Assembly (NCBI GenBank): GCA_900450455.1
Contig: UGGN01000001.1
Location: 496,001 to 560,000 of the forward strand
DNA from: [Eubacterium] infirmum
GTDB taxonomy: Bacteria > Bacillota > Clostridia > Peptostreptococcales > Anaerovoracaceae
Direction: 5' to 3'
Length of the DNA stretch: 64,000 nt
Shown here: in pieces, positions 57,301-64,000 of the stretch
Numbering within the stretch: the first letter of the stretch is position 1
Layout: each line of letters begins with the position of its first letter
The notes under the pieces: model-generated
Told to the model about the DNA's origin: nothing
Database searches by the model: none
Seen by the model: the letters and a program-made list of their open reading frames with translations, nothing else
Made by a program: the position numbers and the translations under genes

Positions 57301-57518
57301 GAAGCCACGAAATACTGGACTCAATACACCAAGGACACATGGCATATGTTTTGAACACCAAAGACATCGGCTCATTCGGGCAGGAGAGCGATGGTCACAA
57401 GATTAGACGTTCAGCGACAGAAAACAATGTAACCATGCTAACTTCACTGGATACGGTTAGAGTTCTACTAGATGTACTTGAGGAAATGACACTGACAATT
57501 TCAACTATAGATGCGTAA
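54345..57518 (+). CDS. carB: carbamoyl-phosphate synthase large subunit
   Basis: CarB (1057 residues) makes carbamoyl phosphate from bicarbonate, ammonia and two ATP. Both ATP-grasp halves are seen ([49 protein letters not shown]; [13 protein letters not shown]-type loop as [12 protein letters not shown]), and a C-terminal MGS-like regulatory domain (from about 930). The glutaminase subunit gene carA is not beside it, which is unusual for a pyr operon. CGGAGG precedes the ATG. Confidence 0.97.
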   Translation: [1057 protein letters not shown]

Positions 57519-57611
57519 TTACACTCATTGGAAAAACACGAGAGTCTTGAAGGGTGCAAGCGCCCGGTTGAGACCTGAGGTATTAAAATCAAAGAGTATA
57601 TGAGGTATAAA

Positions 57612-58343
57612 ATGCAGCAAAGGATTTTGAAGATAGTCGAAAACAAGAAGCTGAGCGATGACATTTACAGGATGAGGCTCGCAGGCGACGTTTCGGCTGT
57701 AACAGCGCCGGGACAATTTATAAATATCAAGCTCAAGGGGTTTTTCCTACGCAGACCGATTTCAATATGCGATCTCGAGGAAGACGAGCTGACCATAATA
57801 TATAAGATAATGGGAAGAGGAACTGCCAAGCTCAGCGAGTATGAAGCCGGCGAGGAGCTGGATGTTCTAGTTGGACTGGGAAATGGATATTCTCTTTCAG
57901 AGTCCGGCGAGGAGCCGCTTTTGGTAGGAGGGGGTGTAGGTATTCCGCCCCTTTACCTTCTTGCGAAGAGACTGGTTTCAGAGGGAAAGAAGGTAAAGGT
58001 TCTGCTCGGTTTCAATAAGGCTGAGGATATGTTCTATGTGGAAGAGTTTTCAAAGCTTGCAGATGAACTTGTGATTACGACGGCTGATGGAAGCTATGGA
58101 ATCAAAGGCTTTGTCGATAAGCCTATCGCAGGCATAAAGCACAGCTACATCTACACCTGTGGTCCCGAGGCGATGTTAAAATCTGTATATGCTGCAAGCT
58201 CCGGAAGCGGGCAGTTCAGCTTTGAAGAGAGAATGGGCTGTGGCTTCGGTGCCTGCATGGGATGCTCGTGTAAGACCCTGACAGGCAATAAGAGAATCTG
58301 TAAGGAAGGTCCCGTTATGAGAAAGGAGGAGATACTGTGGTAA
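57612..58343 (+). CDS. pyrK: dihydroorotate dehydrogenase electron transfer subunit
   Basis: PyrK (243 residues from the ATG at 57612) holds FAD and a 2Fe-2S cluster and links PyrD to NAD+. RPISICDLEEDELTIIYKI and GKGT-like GRGTAKLSEY (FAD), GGGVGIPPLYLL (NAD), and the cluster cysteines in GCGFGACMGCSCKTL with a further Cys near KRICKEGP are present. An ATG four codons earlier (57600) is possible, but GAGGT fits the later one. Its end overlaps pyrD by seven bases. Confidence 0.93.
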   Translation: MQQRILKIVENKKLSDDIYRMRLAGDVSAVTAPGQFINIKLKGFFLRRPISICDLEEDELTIIYKIMGRGTAKLSEYEAGEELDVLVGLGNGYSLSESGEEPLLVGGGVGIPPLYLLAKRLVSEGKKVKVLLGFNKAEDMFYVEEFSKLADELVITTADGSYGIKGFVDKPIAGIKHSYIYTCGPEAMLKSVYAASSGSGQFSFEERMGCGFGACMGCSCKTLTGNKRICKEGPVMRKEEILW

Positions 58344-59248
58344 ATACTAAAGTTAAGCTTTGTGGTATAGAGATTGACAACCCGGTAATTCCCGCCAGTG
58401 GAACCTTCGGATACGGATACGAGTTTGCAGAGATATATGACATAAATATTCTCGGAAGTTTTTCATGTAAAGGAACGACGGGCGAGGAAAGATTTGGAAA
58501 TCCGACACCGAGAATTGCTGAGACCGAGGGTGGCATGATAAACTCGGTAGGTCTTCAAAACCCGGGCGTCGACAGGGTTATATCAGAGGAACTTCCAAAG
58601 CTGAGAGAATGCTTTAATAAGAAGATTGTGGCTAATGTTAGCGGATTTTCAATAGGTGAATACGTAGAGACTGCAAGGAAGATGGCGATGCAGGACGAGG
58701 TGGGATGGCTCGAGATTAACATCAGCTGCCCAAATGTTCACGGTGGTGGTATGTCATTTGGCACTGATGCTTCATGTGCTGCTGATGTGACGAGGGCGGT
58801 CAAGTGCGTGAGCGATAAGCCGGTTATCATGAAGCTATCGCCGAATGTAACAGATATTGTGGAGATTGCAAAGGCCTGTGAGGATGCCGGAGCGGACGCA
58901 GTAGCTTTGATAAATACTATTCAGGCTATGAGACTGGACCTTAAGACGAGAAAACCTATACTTGCAAATGTTATGGGTGGTCTTTCCGGAAGTGCTGTTT
59001 TTCCGGTAGCCCTCAGAATGGTGTATCAGGTTGCTAAGGCTGTTAGAATTCCGGTAGTCGGCATGGGTGGAATCAGCACTAGTGAGGATGTACTGGAGAT
59101 GATGATGGCAGGAGCTACGGCTGTCGAGGTCGGTGCGGCAAACCTGGTTAATCCTTTTGCTTGTAAGGATATCATAGAAGGACTTCCTTCGGCGATGAAA
59201 AAGTATGGAATAAGCGATTTGAATGAGATAATAGGAGCAGCGATTTAA
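58337..59248 (+). CDS. pyrD: dihydroorotate dehydrogenase, class 1B catalytic subunit
   Basis: PyrD (303 residues) is an FMN TIM barrel that oxidises dihydroorotate, here with NAD+ through Pyr[29 protein letters not shown], the substrate loop [16 protein letters not shown] with the catalytic Cys, and [25 protein letters not shown] (FMN phosphate) are typical. The start is GTG at 58337, with AAAGGAGGAG upstream. Its stop overlaps the pyrF start. Confidence 0.96.
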   Translation: MVNTKVKLCGIEIDNPVIPASGTFGYGYEFAEIYDINILGSFSCKGTTGEERFGNPTPRIAETEGGMINSVGLQNPGVDRVISEELPKLRECFNKKIVANVSGFSIGEYVETARKMAMQDEVGWLEINISCPNVHGGGMSFGTDASCAADVTRAVKCVSDKPVIMKLSPNVTDIVEIAKACEDAGADAVALINTIQAMRLDLKTRKPILANVMGGLSGSAVFPVALRMVYQVAKAVRIPVVGMGGISTSEDVLEMMMAGATAVEVGAANLVNPFACKDIIEGLPSAMKKYGISDLNEIIGAAI

Positions 59249-59976
59249 TGGGGAAAGATGTAATAATAGCATGTGATTTTTCGAGCAAGCGTGAGACCAT
59301 AGATTTTCTGGAGAAATTCGGAGAACTACGCCCGTTTGTTAAGATAGGCATGGAGCTTTACTATGCTGAGGGACCGGAGATGGTCAGAGAGCTTAAAGCC
59401 AGAGGACATAAGGTATTCGTCGACCTAAAGGTTCATGACATACCTAATACAGCGGCAAGCGCGATGAGAGTTTTAGGTGGTCTCGGCGCAGACATCGTGA
59501 ATGTGCATGCTGCCGGAACAAAGAGGATGATGGAAGCAGCAAAGGCGGGTCTTGAGGAAGCTTACGAGAGCTTCTGCGAAAGAGAAGGAAAGAGGGGCGA
59601 AAAGCCACTTTTGATTGCGGTAACGCAGCTCACGTCTACAGATGAAGAAGCGATGCAGCATGAGCTTTTGATAGAAAAGCCACTGGTTGATGTTGTCTTA
59701 CATTACGCTAAGATGACTAGAGATTCCGGTCTTGACGGTGTTGTATGTTCAGCTCAGGAGGCTGAGGGAATACACGACGCATGCGGAGAAAATTTTGTGA
59801 CTGTAACTCCGGGAATTCGCTTTGCTGATTCACAAAAGGGCGATCAGAGGCGAGTTATGACACCTGCTGAAGCTAAGAAAATTGGTTCTGACTACATAGT
59901 TGTCGGAAGACCTATAACTCAGGCTGAGGATGTAGTTTCAGCATACGAGAGATGCTGCAGAGAGTTTATCGGATAG
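59248..59976 (+). CDS. pyrF: orotidine-5'-phosphate decarboxylase
   Basis: PyrF (242 residues) makes UMP from OMP. The start [20 protein letters not shown], the catalytic [13 protein letters not shown] (Asp-Lys-Asp tetrad), [18 protein letters not shown] and the phosphate-gripping VVGRPITQA are clear. It begins in the pyrD stop codon (TAATG). Confidence 0.96.
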   Translation: MGKDVIIACDFSSKRETIDFLEKFGELRPFVKIGMELYYAEGPEMVRELKARGHKVFVDLKVHDIPNTAASAMRVLGGLGADIVNVHAAGTKRMMEAAKAGLEEAYESFCEREGKRGEKPLLIAVTQLTSTDEEAMQHELLIEKPLVDVVLHYAKMTRDSGLDGVVCSAQEAEGIHDACGENFVTVTPGIRFADSQKGDQRRVMTPAEAKKIGSDYIVVGRPITQAEDVVSAYERCCREFIG

Positions 59977-59996
59977 AGCAAGGAAGTGAGGAAGAA

Positions 59997-60641
59997 ATGA
60001 GCAAAGTTATGAGAGAAAAGGATGTAGCAAAGGGTTTGCTGTCAATCAAAGCAGTTTTCTTTAGACCGGATGAGCCGTTCATATGGGCGAGTGGCATCAA
60101 AAGCCCGGTTTACTGCGACAACAGACTTACGCTTACAGCACCGGAGGTAAGAACTTTAATAGAAAATTCCATCGCAGATGTAATCAAGGAAGAGTATCCG
60201 GAGGCAGATGTAATAATGGGAACCGCAACAGCAGGAATCGCTCATGCAGCTATCGCTGCTCACATTCTGGGACTTCCTATGGGATATGTTCGCTCAGGCG
60301 CAAAGGACCACGGCAGAGGAAACCAAATTGAAGGTCAGCTGAACAAGGGAGATAAGGTCGTAATTGTTGAAGACTTGATTTCAACCGGTGGAAGCGTTAT
60401 CGATGCGGCTACTGCTCTTAGAAATGCCGGTGCAGAAGTTCTTGGAATCGTGAGTATCTTCACATATGGAATGAAGAAGGGGCTCGATAGACTGGCTCAG
60501 GAAAATCTCAAGAACATTTCGCTGACAAATTTTGATGTAATCAGCGAGGTGGCAGTGGACGAAAGCTATATCCTCCCGGAGGACAGGAAGAGACTGCTTG
60601 CATTCAGAAATAATCCAAGTGACGAAGGATGGATAAAATAA
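59997..60641 (+). CDS. pyrE: orotate phosphoribosyltransferase
   Basis: PyrE (214 residues) joins orotate to [39 protein letters not shown], the flexible loop [15 protein letters not shown] and the PRPP site [18 protein letters not shown] are present. I start at the ATG at 59997, preceded by GTGAGG; the upstream open part overlaps pyrF and is not conserved. Confidence 0.96.
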   Translation: MSKVMREKDVAKGLLSIKAVFFRPDEPFIWASGIKSPVYCDNRLTLTAPEVRTLIENSIADVIKEEYPEADVIMGTATAGIAHAAIAAHILGLPMGYVRSGAKDHGRGNQIEGQLNKGDKVVIVEDLISTGGSVIDAATALRNAGAEVLGIVSIFTYGMKKGLDRLAQENLKNISLTNFDVISEVAVDESYILPEDRKRLLAFRNNPSDEGWIK

Positions 60642-61765
60642 TGAGTGATTTCAAAGTGTCAGATATTCTTCTATCAAAAGGAAACGCGAGGAGCATCATA
60701 GATATTGACGAGCTCAGTGTTGAAGAGCTTGATAAAATCATCAAAAGAGCCTGCGATATAATGGAAAATCCGAAGAAGTACAGCAAGGCATGCGAGGGTA
60801 AGAAGCTTGCGACACTCTTCTATGAGCCTTCAACGAGGACAAGGCTTTCATTTGAGGCGGCGATGATGGAACTCGGCGGAAACGTTCTGGGATTTTCATC
60901 TGCTTCGAGCGCTTCGGTATCAAAGGGCGAAAGCGTTTCGGATACTGCAAAGGTAATAAGCTGTTACGCAGACATAATAGCAATGAGGCATCCATATGAG
61001 GGAGCCCCTCTTGTTGCGGCTGAAAGTGCTTCGATTCCGCTAATCAACGCCGGAGATGGCGGTCATGCGCATCCGACTCAGACGCTTGCAGACCTTTTGA
61101 CCATATACAGGGAGCACGGAAGGCTAAATAATATGGTTATAGGGCTTTGCGGAGATTTGAAGTACGGAAGAACCGTACATTCACTGATAAAAGCGATGAT
61201 AAGGTATGAGGGGGTTAGCTTTGTCCTCATATCACCTAGGGAACTTTCGCTTCCGGCATATATAAAGACTGAGGTTTTAGAGAAAAACAATGTTACTTTC
61301 GCAGAGACTACTTCGCTTGAGGAGGCTATACCAAAGCTCGACATCCTCTATATGACGAGGATTCAGAGAGAGCGTTTTGATGACCTCGACGAATACGAAA
61401 GACTCAAGGACAGTTATGTTTTGACAAAATCAAAGCTGGCTGCAGCCAAGGAAAGCATGAGCGTGCTTCATCCGCTACCTAGAGTAAATGAAATAAGTGT
61501 AGACGTTGACGATGACTCCCGTGCGTGCTACTTTAAGCAGGCGCTCTATGGAAAGTTTATGAGAATGTCGCTGATACTGAGTCTTCTAGAGGGAAGTGCA
61601 GGAACTATTAGGGAAAAGGTGACAGCTCAGGATAAAAAGAAGCCTAAATGCAGGAACCCTAAGTGTATTTCACAGATAGAGCAGGAGTTACCACAACGCT
61701 TTAAGATAGGAACAGACGCTTGCACTCGCTGTGCATATTGCGACAATCTGATAGAGTCAAATTAA
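60641..61765 (+). CDS. pyrB: aspartate carbamoyltransferase fused to a PyrI zinc domain
   Basis: This 374-residue protein joins a full catalytic chain with a short regulatory-type tail. PyrB motifs: [49 protein letters not shown] and HPLPRVNEI, ending near residue 310 with [14 protein letters not shown]. After a charged linker, about 45 residues form the zinc domain of PyrI (CRNPKC, CTRC, CDN with four ligand Cys). The roughly 100-residue nucleotide-binding domain of PyrI is missing. I prefer the ATG at 60641, overlapping the pyrE stop (TAATG), over 60629. Confidence 0.92.
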   Translation: MSDFKVSDILLSKGNARSIIDIDELSVEELDKIIKRACDIMENPKKYSKACEGKKLATLFYEPSTRTRLSFEAAMMELGGNVLGFSSASSASVSKGESVSDTAKVISCYADIIAMRHPYEGAPLVAAESASIPLINAGDGGHAHPTQTLADLLTIYREHGRLNNMVIGLCGDLKYGRTVHSLIKAMIRYEGVSFVLISPRELSLPAYIKTEVLEKNNVTFAETTSLEEAIPKLDILYMTRIQRERFDDLDEYERLKDSYVLTKSKLAAAKESMSVLHPLPRVNEISVDVDDDSRACYFKQALYGKFMRMSLILSLLEGSAGTIREKVTAQDKKKPKCRNPKCISQIEQELPQRFKIGTDACTRCAYCDNLIESN

Positions 61766-61771
61766 ATCAGC

Positions 61772-61799
61772 TTGTATTTTGCATTGTAGAAGGTATAAT
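61772..61799 (+). promoter_or_regulatory. promoter for the small basic protein gene
   Basis: TTGTAT (61772-61777), 16 bases, TATAAT (61794-61799), just after the pyr operon. Confidence 0.6.
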
Positions 61800-61852
61800 G
61801 GTAATAACAATAGATTAGTTAATGACTGATAAATTTTAGGAAAGGAATTGAG

Positions 61853-62011
61853 ATGAAACTTAAGAGTATTTTTAAGAAAAAGGACAAGCCAAATCAAAGC
61901 CATTCCGTGTTAGATACTATGGTACCGGCAGCTAACAACCATAGCACGGCGAGAAGAGCCGGAGACAGCATTGCAAGTCAAAAGAACAAAATCAGAGTAG
62001 AGGATAAATAG
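61853..62011 (+). CDS. small basic protein of unknown function
   Basis: A 52-residue protein, MKLKSIFKKKDKPNQSHSVL... ending QKNKIRVEDK. It has no membrane helix or Cys and is rich in Lys, Arg, Asn and Ser, with a basic N terminus. Coding is supported by an AAAGGA ribosome-binding site six bases before the ATG, its own promoter, and a strong terminator after it. I do not recognise the family. Confidence 0.6.
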   Translation: MKLKSIFKKKDKPNQSHSVLDTMVPAANNHSTARRAGDSIASQKNKIRVEDK

Positions 62012-62063
62012 CGGTGTATTGCATTGCTATGGAAACAGATTTTGACAGCTAAATATTCACGAA

Positions 62064-62095
62064 AAAACCGATGAGAAATCATCGGTTTTGCTTTG
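62064..62095. terminator. bidirectional terminator
   Basis: A perfect 10-bp stem AAAACCGATG (62064-62073)/CATCGGTTTT (62080-62089) with A/T runs on both sides, between the small protein gene and the converging FemX-like gene. Confidence 0.88.
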
Positions 62096-62097
62096 CT

Positions 62098-63318
62098 CTA
62101 TTTTCTTATTTTATCTAGGAATTTCACTATAGGGCTTAGGGTTTTTGTAAAGGAACCGCCGAGCAGAATAAGGTTTCCGCCGAAACTTCTCTTAAAGTTG
62201 TAGTTACCCGTGGAGTTTACAACCTGATCTGTCTCTATTGTACCGTAGAAATTGTACCTTGGATAGCCGTTCATGTGAGCGTACTTTATCATCTCCCAGT
62301 TGAGCATTGTAGCTCCTCCGAGGTGCATGTACTCGGCGTATGAACCACCGAAGAGGAATATGACCTCGTTCCCATAGCACATGAAGAGGTAGGATGAAAG
62401 GTTAACCGTAGGCTCAGTTATATTCAGTGATTCAAACTCTCTCTTGCGCTTTTGGTAGCTTCCCAGCTGGTCCTTGGCATCGGTGATAAGTCCCTTGGTC
62501 TTCTTGGACTGCCCTCTCTCGGATAGCTCTGCAATCCTGTTCTCGAATAAGGCGATATTGTCGTCGAGGTATTTGGTGTATTCTTCGCAGTCTATGTATG
62601 CCTTTAGGAACTTTGCATCTTCACCAAATTCAGCCTTGATTGTCTCAAAATATTCAAGTGGCTGGATAAAGAAGCTCTTTCGCTCCGAAGTCTTCTCAAG
62701 TATATCGTAGAACTCAGGGAGTTCATCCATGCTGAGCTCCTTGATTCTGATGTGAGAATCTCTGTATTTCTTGATGCTTCCTCTTAGGGAACTATAGAAG
62801 CTTTTATAAATATCCTCAGCATCCGTAAATTTGTCGAGTCTCTTGACAAAAATCTGGTCAATAGAGCCGGATCCTGTGCGGTCAATAGTTCTATTGAAAC
62901 CAAGCTCGCATATCATGTCAAACAGATCCTTGTTTTTCTCTTCTTCAACCTCCAGTTTATCATTATATATTAAATTCTCTATCGAAGAGTGAAACTCGAG
63001 AATTTGTGCCTTCTTTTTTACATAACATTCAATAGCATATATCACGGCTTTGACAAGGGGAAGGTCGCTATAGTCCATCAAAGGCCCTTGATAGATACAG
63101 GCCTTCTTGAAAAACTTCATATGCGGTCTATATGTTATGATACTCTGTCCTATAAGCCTATCTCCATCGCTGATTTCGACAGCTTCAAGCCCCACATAGC
63201 TTCCCATACTCAGCTGAGTGCGGGCAAATGCAGCGCTCTGCATAAAATCGGAACTGCTGAAATCAAGCTGTCTCTGTTCGAATTTATCTAAGCTTATTTG
63301 TTTGACTTCTATTGACAT
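62098..63318 (-). CDS. FemX/FemAB-like peptidoglycan bridge aminoacyltransferase
   Basis: Fem-type ligases use aminoacyl-tRNA to add bridge amino acids to the lipid-linked peptidoglycan precursor at the membrane. The 406 residues show two GNAT-like domains (QSAAFARTQ, IYQGPLMDYSD; later YLFMCYGNEVIFLFGGS, ATMLNWEMIKYAHMNGYPRYNFYGT). Between them is the helical-hairpin arm (about 247-305), as in FemA and FemX. The end FKRSFGGNLILLGGSFTK is typical. The residue added is unknown. An AAAGGAGAA site precedes the ATG. A paralogue lies just upstream on the same strand. Confidence 0.88.
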   Translation of the reverse strand: MSIEVKQISLDKFEQRQLDFSSSDFMQSAAFARTQLSMGSYVGLEAVEISDGDRLIGQSIITYRPHMKFFKKACIYQGPLMDYSDLPLVKAVIYAIECYVKKKAQILEFHSSIENLIYNDKLEVEEEKNKDLFDMICELGFNRTIDRTGSGSIDQIFVKRLDKFTDAEDIYKSFYSSLRGSIKKYRDSHIRIKELSMDELPEFYDILEKTSERKSFFIQPLEYFETIKAEFGEDAKFLKAYIDCEEYTKYLDDNIALFENRIAELSERGQSKKTKGLITDAKDQLGSYQKRKREFESLNITEPTVNLSSYLFMCYGNEVIFLFGGSYAEYMHLGGATMLNWEMIKYAHMNGYPRYNFYGTIETDQVVNSTGNYNFKRSFGGNLILLGGSFTKTLSPIVKFLDKIRK

Positions 63319-63364
63319 ATTTTCTCCTTTTTGAATAAGGCGTTAACCTTGTATTCGTCAGTAA

Positions 63365-64000
63365 TCAGTGAACCCTTCTGATGCACTTTATCAAAGAAAG
63401 TATAGGATTTACATTCTTGATGAAGCTTCCCAACAGGATTTGCAGATTTCCTCCAAAATTTTTCTTGAAGTGGTAATTACCCTTGGCTTTTGTAATCTGG
63501 TCGGTTTCTATAGTGCCGTGAAAGTTGTATCTTTCGTAGCCGTTTTCAAAGGCGTACCTAATCATTTCCCAGTTAATTAGCGTCGAGCCTCCGAAATTAA
63601 GGTATTTCTCTTCAGAACCTCCACTCATTATGATAACTTCTTTGCCATAGCATACTAGAACATAGGAAGATAGGAGAATGATGTCCTCGCTTATACCGAG
63701 CTTATGGTAGTCATCTTTGCGCTTGATAAAACTCCTCAGCCTATCATGGGCATCATTTAACTGCCCCTTTATTTTTTTGCTTTGCTTTGACAGTTCAAGC
63801 TCTGCAATCTTATTTTCGAACATGCTTATGTTGGAAGAAAGATAGTTCTCGTACTCCCTGCAATCCAGAAACGCACCCATAATCTTGGCTTTGTCTCCAA
63901 AGTTCTTCTTAAGAAGGACGTAATACTCTTCAGTCTGAAGTGGGAAATGCTTGCGCTCTGCTGTATCGGAGTAGATCTTGTAGTAGTCTCCCAGTTCATT
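63365..64000 (-). CDS. second FemX-like aminoacyltransferase, cut by the window end
   Basis: The reading frame stays open to the last base of the window, so only the C-terminal 211 residues are seen. They align with the last half of the neighbour: ERKHFPLQTEEYYVLLKKNFGDKAK, the helical arm, YVLVCYGKEVIIMSGGSEEKY, STLINWEMIRYAFENGYERYNFHGT and FKKNFGGNLQILLGSFIK. Tandem Fem ligases often add successive residues of one bridge. The gap to the neighbour is 46 bases, so both are probably one operon. Confidence 0.85.
   Translation of the reverse strand, partial: NELGDYYKIYSDTAERKHFPLQTEEYYVLLKKNFGDKAKIMGAFLDCREYENYLSSNISMFENKIAELELSKQSKKIKGQLNDAHDRLRSFIKRKDDYHKLGISEDIILLSSYVLVCYGKEVIIMSGGSEEKYLNFGGSTLINWEMIRYAFENGYERYNFHGTIETDQITKAKGNYHFKKNFGGNLQILLGSFIKNVNPILSLIKCIRRVH

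Overview
The window reads as a chromosomal segment of a low-to-mid GC Gram-positive anaerobe of the class Clostridia, most likely a relative of the Mogibacterium/Eubacterium (Anaerovoracaceae, Family XIII) group. The grounds are strong AGGAGG ribosome-binding sites, a zinc-type S14, rpsD inside the alpha operon, cell-wall-binding-repeat-2 surface anchoring, FemX-type ligases and no respiratory genes. The family-level placement is an inference from style and gene content, not a search result.

1-13 kb: a MATE exporter, a PhzF-family enzyme, an EamA exporter, enolase, a leucyl aminopeptidase and an alkyl-DNA repair protein lead into two metal modules. The first is csoR-copA, with a palindromic CsoR operator and a CopZ chaperone fused to the end of CopA. 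The second is an iron module feoA-feoA-feoB plus a small Cys-rich membrane protein. 13-29 kb: one continuous S10-spc-alpha ribosomal supercluster (rpsJ to rplQ, with secY, adk, map, infA and rpoA). It has one strong promoter, a structured leader and one terminator, plus internal hairpins that are candidate autoregulatory sites.

29-42 kb: the accessory zone and the most interesting part. A 1311-residue surface protein (minus strand) and a TIM-barrel AP-endonuclease-2-family protein (plus strand) each lie behind their own cobalamin riboswitch, about 2 kb apart and pointing away from each other. Between them lie broken transporter genes and ahpC. I propose a corrinoid capture and remodelling locus: a wall-anchored alpha/alpha-barrel protein (binder) and a CbiR-like cobamide remodelling enzyme. 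Downstream are pcrA, ligA, an AIR-synthase-like protein and a flavodoxin.

42.7-49 kb: SRP RNA, dnaX, ybaB, recR, then two tandem neurotransmitter:sodium symporter paralogues behind their own promoter and leader. 49-52.8 kb: a visibly AT-rich, probably acquired block with a TetR regulator (with a perfect palindrome after its promoter) and an ECF-type transporter (S, T and a double ATPase), ending in a decayed ABC exporter. 52.9-61.8 kb: the pyrimidine operon pyrC-carB-pyrK-pyrD-pyrF-pyrE-pyrB behind a PyrR-type attenuator. Its PyrB carries the zinc domain of PyrI but not the allosteric domain. 61.8-64 kb: a small basic protein and two FemX-type peptidoglycan bridge ligase genes, the last cut by the window end.

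No tRNA, rRNA, CRISPR array or intact insertion sequence was seen.
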